From positions 620,001-684,000 of the forward strand of contig JACKPV010000023.1 in the NCBI GenBank assembly GCA_024233305.1: a stretch of 64,000 nt of DNA. The letters run 5' to 3'. Under the pieces are notes generated by a model. It was not told the origin of the DNA, did no database searches, and worked only from the letters and a program-made list of their open reading frames with translations. Source of the DNA: Verrucomicrobiales bacterium (lineage in GTDB: Bacteria > Verrucomicrobiota > Verrucomicrobiia > Limisphaerales > J093). Within the stretch, counting starts at the first letter, position 1. Each line of letters starts with the position of its first letter. The translations under genes were made by a program, and so were the position numbers. Shown here piece by piece: positions 1 to 8,000 of this stretch.

Positions 1-1227
1 GGAGTAGGCAGCTATCAAACATCCACCTCGCTCGATTTGGCGGTCGCCGGTGACCATGCCTACGTGACAACTTGGTCTGGTCTCCAAGTGTTCGACATCA
101 GCCATCCCGCCAGTCCGCAGCCGGTGGGTGCTTATGACACGAGTTCGGACACTCACGAGTGGTTTACGCGTCGCGTGGCAGTCTCGGGCAACTACGCCTG
201 CGTGGCCGAAACGTGGTGGGACCAGGGTCAAAGCTACACAGACCAACAAGGCCGCCTTGAGGTAATTGACGTGAAGGACCCGGCAAACCCACGGCGGGTG
301 GGTGGCTACGACACGAGCGGGGGTGCCCGTGCCGTGGCGATGTCGGGCAGCCATGCGTACGTAGCGGAGACTTGGTATGATCAGGAGGCGCAGACATCCA
401 AAGGCCTGGTCGAGGTCATCGACCTCAGCGACCCGGCAAACCTACGCCTTGTCAGCCGTTACGAGACGAAAGGAGCAGCCAACGACGTTACGGTTGCGGG
501 AACCTACGCCTACGTTGCCGGCGGGCGTTTTGACGAGACCGCGGGCCATCACCAAGATGGTTTGACGATTCTTGACATCAGCAATCCGGCCAATCTCCAG
601 CGGGTGGGCAGCTACGACCTCGCCGGTCTTGCCATCGGCGTGACTGTTTCCGGGGAACATGCCTACACAACCGACATTTGGGAGGGCCTGCGAGTGCTCG
701 ACGTTAGCGACCCCACCAACCCGTCGCTAGTGGGCGGATCGCAGGCCCCGGTTGGCTACGTGGGCTACCCCGCGATCTCCGGTGAAATCGTCTTCGTGGG
801 GGCGCCGAATGTTCTGGCGTTCGATATCAGTGACCCGGCCAATCCCCGGCAATCGGGAATCTCGGACCTCATCGGCCCAGTCTGGGGGGACTCTGATGAG
901 CGGCGGCACGATGGGCATGTGGCGGTTTCTGGCGGCTATGCCTACGTGGCGGGGATTACTGCCGGTCTCAAAGTAATCGAAATCAGTCCAGCCACCGAAC
1001 TCCGCATCGGCCCGGCAATGATGGAGGCGGATGGGAGCATTCGGCTGCCGGTCAACGGGAAGTGCGGCCAGCGTGTCCGACTGCAGCGGAGCGACAACTT
1101 GGTCGATTGGGAGGACTGGCAGACCATGATCCTGGGTGGCGACGGCTGCGGCCTCATCGACACCACCACCGCCACGCCAGCCCGCTTCTACCGCGCGGTC
1201 AACGACATCACCCCGGCAGCCGATTAG
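1..1227 (+). CDS. LVIVD-repeat secreted protein, 5' end outside window
   Basis: The frame is open from base 1, so the gene starts upstream of the window; the first possible in-window start (TTG at 37) falls inside a repeat. About seven LVIVD-type blades are visible, each ending in a variant of V(F/I)D(I/V)S-(D/H)PAxPxxVGxYDT. They are expected to form a beta-propeller outside the cytoplasm. The last 70 residues form a separate small domain (LQRSDNLVDW to ARFYRAV) of the kind I know as a C-terminal cap of secreted Verrucomicrobiota proteins. Molecular function is unknown; binding or adhesion is an inference from the fold. The signal peptide cannot be judged because the N-terminus is missing. 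Confidence 0.8.
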   Translation, partial: GVGSYQTSTSLDLAVAGDHAYVTTWSGLQVFDISHPASPQPVGAYDTSSDTHEWFTRRVAVSGNYACVAETWWDQGQSYTDQQGRLEVIDVKDPANPRRVGGYDTSGGARAVAMSGSHAYVAETWYDQEAQTSKGLVEVIDLSDPANLRLVSRYETKGAANDVTVAGTYAYVAGGRFDETAGHHQDGLTILDISNPANLQRVGSYDLAGLAIGVTVSGEHAYTTDIWEGLRVLDVSDPTNPSLVGGSQAPVGYVGYPAISGEIVFVGAPNVLAFDISDPANPRQSGISDLIGPVWGDSDERRHDGHVAVSGGYAYVAGITAGLKVIEISPATELRIGPAMMEADGSIRLPVNGKCGQRVRLQRSDNLVDWEDWQTMILGGDGCGLIDTTTATPARFYRAVNDITPAAD

Positions 1228-1289
1228 GACCATGAACCGTGCAACTCTCCATGGTTCGCGCGAGCGACTTGCTTTGAGCTTCGGTCTCT

Positions 1290-1370
1290 TGGAGGGGCGA
1301 TTTCCACGAGCTCCATGCTTTCTGCGAAGACTGGAGGAATGTCAGGGGCTCGCGGGAGCTCGCCCCTCCA
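1290..1370. repeat. Inverted repeat downstream of the LVIVD gene
   Basis: The arms TGGAGGGGCGA (1290-1300) and TCGCCCCTCCA (1360-1370) are perfectly complementary, with a second shorter pairing nested inside (GAGCTCC at 1308-1314 with GGAGCTC at 1355-1361). The repeat lies in the roughly 180-bp gap between the LVIVD gene and the converging toxin gene. It could act as a bidirectional terminator, although no U-tract follows, or be a member of a dispersed palindromic repeat family. Confidence 0.5.
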
Positions 1371-1407
1371 TGGGCGTCAAGCGACGTTCCACCATGACAG
1401 CAGCCGA

Positions 1408-1728
1408 CTATGGAGAACTCAAGCGCATGTATTCGCCAGGGCCGATCGCATCAACGGCCGCTTGGATGACGTCGATCATCGTCCGGAGCAGCGGCCAGGA
1501 GTTGAACGGCAGTTCGATGATGGCCAGACGGCGTCCCGAGAGGTTCTGCTGGTATCGGAGGCTTTGGTCGGCGGTGATGAGAACGTCGCAAACACCCTCC
1601 GCGCTCTGGACGAGCAGGCCGTTCTTCCGGCCCTTCCATCCCAGCGCATCCACCGTCAACACCTTGACTCCTTTGAGATCGCGGCCGAGGGGAGACGGGC
1701 AGCACTCGTCCAGCAGCACTCTTCTCAT
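1408..1728 (-). CDS. DUF5615 PIN-like toxin
   Basis: This 106-residue protein begins MRRVLLDECCP, the LLDE-x start typical of DUF5615 PIN-like proteins, whose early acidic residue belongs to the PIN metal site. A second conserved segment, DVLITADQSLRYQQNL, matches the D-x-x-L-x-T-x-D-x-x-x-x-x-x-Q motif. Members are the presumed ribonuclease toxins of DUF433/DUF5615 type II toxin-antitoxin pairs. The start chosen gives an ATGA overlap with the upstream DUF433 gene, implying translational coupling; a longer upstream frame exists but would overlap the antitoxin heavily. Confidence 0.82.
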   Translation of the reverse strand: MRRVLLDECCPSPLGRDLKGVKVLTVDALGWKGRKNGLLVQSAEGVCDVLITADQSLRYQQNLSGRRLAIIELPFNSWPLLRTMIDVIQAAVDAIGPGEYMRLSSP

Positions 1729-1961
1729 GCCGCTTGGGCCAGGGTCCGGAGGGCGTGGCGCAGCACCACCTCGGCCTGTTGACGGGAAACCGTTGGAAAC
1801 CACTCAAGGAACTGGTCCAAGGTGGCGCCGTCGGCCAGATTGCTCCAGAACGCTTGCAGCGGTACGCGGGTCCCGGCGAAGACCGGCTTCCCGCCCAGCA
1901 CCTCGGGGTCAACCGAGACCGGCAGCGCTTTCAGATCCTCTGGGTCGAGAACGATCCGCAT
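1725..1961 (-). CDS. DUF433 antitoxin
   Basis: This 78-residue DUF433 protein has the family core VLGGKPVFAGTRVPLQ followed by LADGATLDQFLEWFPTVS, which forms a winged-helix-like DNA-binding fold. It is the antitoxin partner of the DUF5615 protein immediately downstream, sharing ATGA at 1725-1728. The ATG at 1961 is preferred over the much longer open frame upstream because that extension lies antisense to the prepilin gene and is unlike DUF433. The divergent prepilin gene starts only 15 bases away at 1977. Confidence 0.82.
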   Translation of the reverse strand: MRIVLDPEDLKALPVSVDPEVLGGKPVFAGTRVPLQAFWSNLADGATLDQFLEWFPTVSRQQAEVVLRHALRTLAQAA

Positions 1962-1976
1962 GAACCCACTGTAACG

Positions 1977-2822
1977 ATGCGTCCGGCCAAAGGCAATCAC
2001 GCGAAATCCGCCTTCACTCTCGTCGAGTTGCTGGTGGTGATCGCGATCATCGCGATTCTGGCCGGGTTGCTTCTGCCGGCGTTGGGCGCCGCCAAGGGGC
2101 GGTCCCGATCCGTCGCCTGCCAGAGCAACCTGCGCCAGCTTCAGTTGGGGTGGCTGTCCTATGCGGGCGATAACGGCGGCGAGATGGTTCCCAACGAGGA
2201 GGGCCGGCCGTTCGGATTCTGGGAGGGCGTCCGGTACTCCTGGGTCCTCGGCAACGCCCAACGCGACGCGACGCCGGATAACATCGAGCGCGGCACGCTT
2301 TTCCCGCACGTGGGCGGCCCCGGCCCCTACCACTGTCCCAGCGACCGCTCGACGGTGACGGACCAGCCGTCCGGGGCACGCCTGCGCAGCTACAGTCTGA
2401 ACGGCGAGCTGAACTACTGGATCATCGCAGACACCCAGTACGGCCTCCCGATTCTCCAGGCGTTTCACAACGAATCTCAATTGCGACGGCCATCGAAGAC
2501 CTACGGCTTCCTCGACGTGACGGCGGAGACGATCGACTCAGGGATCTTCGGCCTGCCCGGACCGGCAGCCAGGACGGAGGAGGAACTGCGTCGCAACCTG
2601 ATCGAGCTGGATCGCAACCGCTGGCTCCATCTGCCCGCCTACCGGCATGGCGGTGGGGCAAACCTGAGTTTTCTGGACGGCCACGTGGAGCACCACAAGT
2701 GGGAGTACCAAGACCGCGTAGCAGTCTCACCTCAAGGCAATCGTCCGCTGAACACGGCGGACCTGGAGGACATGCGCTGGCTGGTCCAACGCGGCGCCTC
2801 CTGGCAGCGGGTGTTTCCCTGA
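1977..2822 (+). CDS. Prepilin-type N-terminal cleavage/methylation protein with H-X9-DG end
   Basis: This 281-residue pseudopilin-like protein begins with a short basic leader and SAFTLVELLVVIAIIAILAG, the type IV prepilin signal plus hydrophobic helix. The residue before the Phe is Ala rather than the usual Gly. Near the C-terminus the sequence HGGGANLSFLDGH fits the H-X9-DG motif common to large prepilin-like families of Verrucomicrobiota, Planctomycetota and Lentisphaerota. Such proteins are processed by PilD-type peptidase and placed in the envelope; their individual roles are mostly unknown. The start ATG at 1977 is set by the leader. No pilin assembly genes are nearby. Confidence 0.85.
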   Translation: MRPAKGNHAKSAFTLVELLVVIAIIAILAGLLLPALGAAKGRSRSVACQSNLRQLQLGWLSYAGDNGGEMVPNEEGRPFGFWEGVRYSWVLGNAQRDATPDNIERGTLFPHVGGPGPYHCPSDRSTVTDQPSGARLRSYSLNGELNYWIIADTQYGLPILQAFHNESQLRRPSKTYGFLDVTAETIDSGIFGLPGPAARTEEELRRNLIELDRNRWLHLPAYRHGGGANLSFLDGHVEHHKWEYQDRVAVSPQGNRPLNTADLEDMRWLVQRGASWQRVFP

Positions 2823-2863
2823 AGTGGCAGGGCCGTCCCGCGTGTGCGTCCTCCAAAAGGGAC

Positions 2864-4288
2864 TCAGCCAAGCAAGCGCAACAGCTGCTCCCGATCCCTC
2901 CGCCACGTCTTCGCCGTCATCCCCTGCAGAATCTCCCGAGCCTCCTCGATGGCCGACTTCCGGCTGCCTTCGCCCAGCATCTTGGGCATCGCCGCCAGGA
3001 TCGCCTGCCGGAAATCCTCCCGGCCCGGTCGGAAGTAGTGCTTCAGCACCACCGCGACGGTGCGGTGACCCGTGACGCGCTGGACGAGTTCCAACGGCAC
3101 ACCCGCCGCCAACGCCAGCGTGATCCACGTCACCCGGAACGAGTGGAAGTCGTGCACGGAGACCTTCCGCTGGCCGTTCTGCCGGGACGACTGGAGTTCG
3201 TCGGTGTTGAGTGCCCGGCGCTTTCCGCGCACCACCGGGCAGCCGATCTCCCGCTCAATCTCGTTCAGGTAGCCCGACACCGAGCCCCGGCTGCAGCCGG
3301 TTTCCCGCATCACCTCTTTCAGTCCCTTCCCGTTTGCGTAGGCCGTGAACACCGACCGCATCTTCTCCGCCCTGGGCGATTCCTCGAGCCCGTCCAGATA
3401 CTCCAGGCCCCGGCACCGGACTTCCTCCGGCGACACCTCCGGCAACGCCTTCGGAGCGTGTGCCCACCGCAGCGCCTTCGCCAGGACCTGCTTCACCCGC
3501 CACGTGATCCCGTCCGGGTTGTTGGCGTACATCTCCGCCTGCTTCGGAAAGCAGTAGGGCGATTTCCCCTTGCGGGTCCGTTCCAGTTCCTCCTTCAGCA
3601 GGGGGAAGATCGGGATGTCCACCTTCTGGCCCGTCTTCGCCGTCTTCACCGTGATGAACCCGTGCTCCAGATCGACATCCTGCCACTTGAGTTCACAGCA
3701 GTCGCCACGGCGCATCGCGGTGCACATCCCGGTGGTGATGATCGGCCGGATGAAGTCGTCCTGGGCGCAGGCTTCCGTGATCGCCTTCAGCTCTTCCACC
3801 GTGAACGGCTCCCGGTTGATGGTCTGGGTCGCCTTGGTCACCAAGCCGTGGAACGGGTTGCTGCCGTCGCTCAGGTGCGGGTGGAGATGCTTGAAGGTGG
3901 CCCGGAGCAGCTTCAGCGTGTCGTTCCAGGTCTTGGGCGAAACGCCTCGGGCGCTCTCGCTGTCCATGAAGGCTCTGGCGGTTTCCTCCTTCACTTCGAT
4001 GAACTCCCGCGCTCTGGGCTGTTTCTCGGCCACGAAGGCGGCGAATCGTTCCAGCCTCACTCGGCACTGGCCGGCGTACCGCTCCTCCGGTTCCTTCCGC
4101 CGGGGCAGGGCCGCCCACAACTTCGGCAGATCAGCCAGGGCCGGGTAGGTCACCTTCTTGCCGGTCCTGATCTCGGCGAGTTTGATCAGGGCTTTCTCAC
4201 CGGTTCGGTCTTCGGTCAGCTTCCTGAGCTGCTTGGCGTAGGCCTCCTGGGCTCGTAAAGGGGTCGGTTCTTGATATTGTAATATCAA
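2864..4288 (-). CDS. Tyrosine recombinase / phage-type integrase
   Basis: This 474-residue site-specific recombinase has the catalytic set visible: Arg in AMRRGDCCELKW, a beta-hairpin Lys in VKTAKTGQKVDIP, H-x-x-R in FHSFRVTW, and His plus nucleophilic Tyr in TGHRTVAVVLKHYF. A SAM-like core-binding domain precedes it. The only long in-frame start is TTG at 4288, which coincides with a perfect palindrome; an internal start is possible. It is probably the integrase of an island spanning part of 1-7 kb, but no excisionase or attachment duplication was recognised. Confidence 0.85.
   Translation of the reverse strand: MILQYQEPTPLRAQEAYAKQLRKLTEDRTGEKALIKLAEIRTGKKVTYPALADLPKLWAALPRRKEPEERYAGQCRVRLERFAAFVAEKQPRAREFIEVKEETARAFMDSESARGVSPKTWNDTLKLLRATFKHLHPHLSDGSNPFHGLVTKATQTINREPFTVEELKAITEACAQDDFIRPIITTGMCTAMRRGDCCELKWQDVDLEHGFITVKTAKTGQKVDIPIFPLLKEELERTRKGKSPYCFPKQAEMYANNPDGITWRVKQVLAKALRWAHAPKALPEVSPEEVRCRGLEYLDGLEESPRAEKMRSVFTAYANGKGLKEVMRETGCSRGSVSGYLNEIEREIGCPVVRGKRRALNTDELQSSRQNGQRKVSVHDFHSFRVTWITLALAAGVPLELVQRVTGHRTVAVVLKHYFRPGREDFRQAILAAMPKMLGEGSRKSAIEEAREILQGMTAKTWRRDREQLLRLLG
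4271..4288. promoter_or_regulatory. Perfect palindrome at the integrase start
   Basis: The sequence TTGATATT-GT-AATATCAA is a perfect 8+8 inverted repeat with a 2-base centre. It is AT-rich in a GC-rich setting and covers the first codons of the integrase. It could be an operator for autoregulation or a recombinase core site. Confidence 0.45.
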
Positions 4289-4417
4289 CCTTCCCGTCTC
4301 GCGCGGCCCCGCGGCAGGGCAAAGTCACGCGTTCGTCGTCAGGACGTCAGGAGGATGATCGGCGAACGTCGTTTCTACCAGCCTGGCTTCGCCGTCGATG
4401 GCGGTGATCGTACCGGC

Positions 4418-4612
4418 TCAGAAGAGATCGGGCTGGATTTGCCGAGGAATCGGGAAGACGCCGATGATGCCCCACGGATTCGGCGCGACGAAATGAAATT
4501 GCTGAGTTGTCCCGAGGAAGAAGTGCAGGTCGGTCGCGATGAACTGATCCACGTATTTCACTGAAAGTGTTGGGTAGGTTTTGACGGTGATGAGAACGCG
4601 TTCTTTCCCCAT
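4418..4612 (-). pseudogene. Internally deleted remnant of the gene that follows DUF488
   Basis: This 64-codon frame begins 12 bases after the DUF488 stop. Its first 19 residues (VLITVKTYPTLSVKY) resemble the N-terminus of a much longer hypothetical protein that I recall being encoded next to DUF488 genes. Its last 40 residues (DLHFFLGTT, FHFVAPNPWGIIGVFP, ending QPDLF) resemble that protein's C-terminus. The middle, probably about 200 residues, is missing, and the join is in frame. It is most likely a deletion remnant, although a short expressed product is possible. The full-length family has no assigned function that I know. Confidence 0.5.
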
Positions 4613-4624
4613 GCAGACCCCTTG

Positions 4625-5521
4625 CTACAAGTTGACCGCCATGAATTCCTTTCCGTATTGTCTTTCCAGCGCCTCCGCCACGCAGTGCCGGTGACACTGG
4701 CTCGGCAGCTTCTCGAAGCACGTTAATGCCACCCGCTCACCGGTTGCTATCCAGGCGTAGATCCTCGCCAGCGCCGCCGTCTGCTTCGGTAGGCTCTCGC
4801 GTTCATACCGGGCGAAGAGGGCGTCATAATCCGACTGGGTCTTCAGCTCGCGCCGTTGGCCCGAAGGGATCCCCAATTCCGGCACATGCTCATAGCGGAT
4901 GCCCACGCCGCCGCACGACTCGGCCAGCGTGTTCTTGGAAAACCCGTACTTGTGGCTGAACGCATTCCGGCGCACGTCACACAGGAGCGTTACGCCGTCC
5001 TGGAGCAGCCTGTTCAGGTAGCCCTCCAGGGCGCGACCCTCGTAGCCGATAGTGACGAGACCCGGCCGGGGAGGATCGGGACGTGCCGCTTCCACCGCCG
5101 TCAGGGCCGGACCGTCCTCGGCGAGGACCCTCGTTGCCATCTCGCTGCGCGTGGCGAAATACGGATGTCTCCGATAGGCCTCGGCCACCAGTGCTTCCCC
5201 GCGCCACTGCGAGTGGGTCTTCGCAAACTGGTGCATGCGCAGCCGTTCCGGCCTGTCAACCATCGCCGCTGCGCGGCCCGTCGGCGTCAGCTTCCACAGA
5301 CGTTCTTCGTCTGCCAGCATGCCCTGTTCGATCAGCCGACGCTTGTCTGCGTACGAGGTGAAGGAAAATCCGCCGAACCGGTAGGGGACGAACTCGTAGG
5401 AAGGCGATTCCTCGACGTCCTGGCAGTAAAGGAACAGCAGCTTCTGGAAATCCAGGCCGCAGACCTCGCCGCCCAGCGCGTCGACGAGCGCGAGCAGGCG
5501 TCTCTGGCGCGCGAAAAGCAT
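4625..5521 (-). CDS. DUF488 domain protein with N-terminal extension
   Basis: This 298-residue protein has a C-terminal DUF488 domain (from about residue 153) with the landmarks LVTIGYEGR, LLCDVRRN, YEHVPELGIPS and LTCFEKLPSQCHRH, the last being a conserved Cys/His patch. The N-terminal 150 residues (LDFQKLLFLYCQ, SYEFVPYRFGGFSF) resemble the SocA/DUF4065-like domain often fused to DUF488. DUF488 proteins occur in defence and mobile regions, but no reaction is established. The gene is followed 12 bases later by a truncated partner gene, suggesting a decaying operon. Confidence 0.75.
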   Translation of the reverse strand: MLFARQRRLLALVDALGGEVCGLDFQKLLFLYCQDVEESPSYEFVPYRFGGFSFTSYADKRRLIEQGMLADEERLWKLTPTGRAAAMVDRPERLRMHQFAKTHSQWRGEALVAEAYRRHPYFATRSEMATRVLAEDGPALTAVEAARPDPPRPGLVTIGYEGRALEGYLNRLLQDGVTLLCDVRRNAFSHKYGFSKNTLAESCGGVGIRYEHVPELGIPSGQRRELKTQSDYDALFARYERESLPKQTAALARIYAWIATGERVALTCFEKLPSQCHRHCVAEALERQYGKEFMAVNL

Positions 5522-5700
5522 GGGCTACGGTAACGGCTGGTGATTCAGACTTCAATCTCCCCGCTCCTCAACCGCGGCTACTGGAGCTTGCGAGCGGCGA
5601 CGAGTCTCTGGTTTTGGAGAGCAGACAAACAAGGTGACAGTTTCGTCGTCGGGGCGGCGGCTGCGATTCGGACTGGGCTCCGGGCAGGAGGGAGCGCTAA

Positions 5701-6129
5701 TCCGGCGCGAGCAACGGGATCACACAAAGGGACCGCAAGACCATTCAACGGTGGGGAGGAGCGCTGCGCAGCCGCAATGGCGAGGAGTTGATCCGGGTGC
5801 TGGAAGGTCGCCAGGCGAGCCGGAAGTTCAGCGCCCAAATCCAGGCCTATGCGCGTGTGCGGTGGCCGGAGTTGGCGCGAGTGGATCTCTATGAGATCGG
5901 GAAACGGCTGCGGAAGGAGATTGCGTCGGTGTTTGGGGTGAAGCGCTCGCAGGAGACGCTGCGGCCCTTGATGGGCGGGTTGAAGCGGGGGGGGCGAGGG
6001 GACGGTGGCGCCGGAGGTGTCATATCGGACCGGGTTGGACACGCGCCGCGCCACGGCCAGAGGGCTCGGTGTGAAGGATTGTGGGGCGGGTCGTCCGATC
6101 TCTACCAGAGAGTCCTGGCATGCGGGTAG
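5701..6129 (+). pseudogene. Helix-turn-helix ORF remnant
   Basis: An open frame without a good start runs from the TAA at 5698 to the stop at 6127-6129. Its early part (QRDRKTIQRWGGALRSRNG) looks like the recognition helix of a transposase or regulator. A basic helical region follows (YEIGKRLRKEIASVFGVKRSQETLRP), then low-complexity sequence with no recognisable homology. It overlaps the convergent vapC gene at its end. I read it as a decayed mobile-element or regulator fragment. Positions 5522-5700 hold nothing I recognise. Confidence 0.3.
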
Positions 6130-6500
6130 TTGCTGATCAACTGATCCTTCGAGATGATCGTTGCGTTTTCCTCTCTGGCTGTCGCGACGATGATTTGGTC
6201 CGCCGGATCGTCGTGAAAAGGCTGGGGGAGAATGGTCGATCGGTAAGCAATCGCCGGGGTGAGAGGGACCAGGCGGAGTTTCGGCATTCGCAGGGCCTCC
6301 GACATCCACTCCTCCGGGTCACAGGAAATGCCGATGCGTTTCTTCTCAAGCAGTTTGCAGAACTCCCACGCCGAAATGGCAGATAACAGGAGCTCTGAGT
6401 CGCCTTCCGCGTTCTCCATGGCTGCGCGGGCCTTGCGCGACAGCTTCTTTGGCGACATGTTCCACCAAACCCAGGCATGAGTATCAAGGAGGTACTTCAT
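6102..6500 (-). CDS. vapC: VapC-like PIN-domain toxin
   Basis: This 132-residue PIN ribonuclease starts MKYLLDTHAWVWW, with the first metal-binding Asp in LLDTHA. Later acidic positions are in SAISAWEFCKL and DPADQIIVATARE, and the protein ends with the expected IISKDQLI segment. It belongs to the PIN group usually paired with Phd-type antitoxins. The start at 6500 is preferred because it gives an ATGA overlap with the upstream antitoxin and removes five extra residues. Confidence 0.85.
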   Translation of the reverse strand: MKYLLDTHAWVWWNMSPKKLSRKARAAMENAEGDSELLLSAISAWEFCKLLEKKRIGISCDPEEWMSEALRMPKLRLVPLTPAIAYRSTILPQPFHDDPADQIIVATAREENATIISKDQLISNYPHARTLW

Positions 6501-6724
6501 CGGCACACGTTCCACACCGTCTCCCCAAGAGGGCTGACAATGTCTTCCTCGAACACGAGGGCTGCCGCAAGGTGGCCCGGAGTTGGTGTGGTTTCGGTGT
6601 AAGGGACGACTTCCACGAGCGGTCGGCCCCGCTTCGTCACGACGACCCGTTCCTTGCGCGCCGCAACGTCACCGAGCACCTGCAAAGCGTGGGCCTTGAA
6701 GTCCGTGATGGCCATTGTCTTCAT
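6497..6724 (-). CDS. Phd/YefM-family antitoxin
   Basis: This 75-residue antitoxin begins MKTMAITDFKAHALQVL, followed by RKERVVVTKRGRPLVEVVPY, the Phd/YefM signature for a small DNA-binding domain. The C-terminal 30 residues would wrap the toxin. It precedes the PIN toxin with a 4-base ATGA overlap, so the two are co-translated and probably autoregulated from a promoter upstream of 6724. Confidence 0.85.
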   Translation of the reverse strand: MKTMAITDFKAHALQVLGDVAARKERVVVTKRGRPLVEVVPYTETTPTPGHLAAALVFEEDIVSPLGETVWNVCR

Positions 6725-6957
6725 ACGAGAGATCTACAGTCGAACGCCGGCAGGGTAGTCATTTCAAGTGGTCATGTCAAACGACGGGTCGCTCTGGAGA
6801 AAAGAGAGGCCGGTCCTGAAGGCGGACACTGGTCTGCTCAGCGGTCATCCCCTGCGCTTGTGCCGGTCCTGGGGCAACAGGCTCGACGCCTTCGTCCACG
6901 CTTCCCTGGGCAGCCTTTCAGCCAGCCGCTTCAGCCTCATCGTGGGCTCCTGCGGCA
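6725..6957. other. Spacer left of the composite transposon
   Basis: No intact gene is visible. On the minus strand a short frame (about 6844-6939) reads RLKRLAERLPREAWTKASSL, which may be a transposase fragment. Positions 6937-6957 also encode the last seven codons and stop of a small ORF that was split by the transposons (see 13518-13692). Confidence 0.3.
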
Positions 6958-7088
6958 GTCTGTGGCGTGCGCATCTCAGTTTTTTCACAGCGAGGGAGAA
7001 ATGGTGGTGTGAACGAAGCGCCACCGGCTGAAAAATAGTGTCATTTTAGACGGGACTCTGATCCTCCCCTTCGCCATAGTCCGCGGGC

Positions 7089-8000
7089 GTGACGGAGTGC
7101 GAAGTGATTCAAGGCCGGCGGATGGGCCCCGGGGATCTGACCCAGGTCAAGGACCTCCTGGCCCGGCATCCGGACTGGAGCCGATACCGTTTGAGCCGGG
7201 AACTGGCGCAGTTGTGGGCGTGGCGCAGCGCGGCGGGCCAACTCAAGGACATGGCCGCCCGGAGCCTGCTGCTCAAGCTCGAGCAGCGCGGCTGGATCAC
7301 CCTGCCACCCTGCCGCTGGGCCTCGCCCAACCGGATGCGCCACAAACGCCCGCCCTCCCTGCCAGCGTCGTTCCATCCGGAGCCGCTACCGGGCCCCTTG
7401 TCGGCGCTGCGACCGCTCAAGCTCAGCGAAGTCAGTGCCGGACCGGCGACCGAGCGGGCCCTGTTTGAAGGGTTGCTGCACCGCTATCACTATCTGAGCC
7501 ACCGCAGCCCGGTAGGGGAGAACCTCCAGTATTTGGTGCGGGAACGGGCCGGGCGACCGGTGGCCTGCCTGCTCTTTGGCGCGGCGGCTTGGCAGTGCGC
7601 CGATCGCGACCGCCACATCGGCTGGGATCGCGCCACGCGGGCGGCCCAGCTTCCTCTGATCGCCAACAACACGCGCTTCCTGATCCTGCCTTGGATTGGC
7701 GTGCCGGGACTCGCCAGCCATCTCCTGGCCCGCGTCAGCCGCCGGGTCCGGGCCGACTGGCAGCGCAAGTACGGGCACCCGGTTTATCTGCTGGAGACCT
7801 TTGTCGAGACCGGGCGTTTCGCCGGCACCTGTTATCGCGCGGCCAACTGGCAACGCGTTGGTCAGACCAAAGGTCGTAGCCGGCAGGACTCCCCGGAGGG
7901 CGGAGCGCTGCAGGTCCCTCGCAAAGACGTCTATCTCTACCCGCTGATTCCCCGCTACGCCGAACGCTTGCGGGCAGTCCCCAACCCCACCCATCCATGA
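7089..8000 (+). CDS. DUF4338 (DruA-like) protein carried by the transposon
   Basis: This 303-residue protein has the DUF4338 (Pfam PF14236) landmarks: HRYHYLSHRSPVGENLQYLV, IANNTRFLILPWI, HPVYLLETFVE and the C-terminal GTCYRAANWQRVGQTKGRSR. DruA of the Druantia anti-phage system belongs to this family, but most members are stand-alone genes near transposases. Here it lies inside the element's inverted repeats and overlaps the transposase start by ATGA at 7997-8000, so it is a genuine transposon gene. The start may be GTG 7089 or the downstream ATG at about 7122. Its biochemical role is unknown; an accessory role in transposition or element survival is an inference. Confidence 0.8.
   Translation: MTECEVIQGRRMGPGDLTQVKDLLARHPDWSRYRLSRELAQLWAWRSAAGQLKDMAARSLLLKLEQRGWITLPPCRWASPNRMRHKRPPSLPASFHPEPLPGPLSALRPLKLSEVSAGPATERALFEGLLHRYHYLSHRSPVGENLQYLVRERAGRPVACLLFGAAAWQCADRDRHIGWDRATRAAQLPLIANNTRFLILPWIGVPGLASHLLARVSRRVRADWQRKYGHPVYLLETFVETGRFAGTCYRAANWQRVGQTKGRSRQDSPEGGALQVPRKDVYLYPLIPRYAERLRAVPNPTHP

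Noticed and set aside
7089..8000. A Druantia defence system
   Set aside because: Only the DruA-family gene is present; no DruB-E or helicase gene accompanies it, and it sits inside a transposon.
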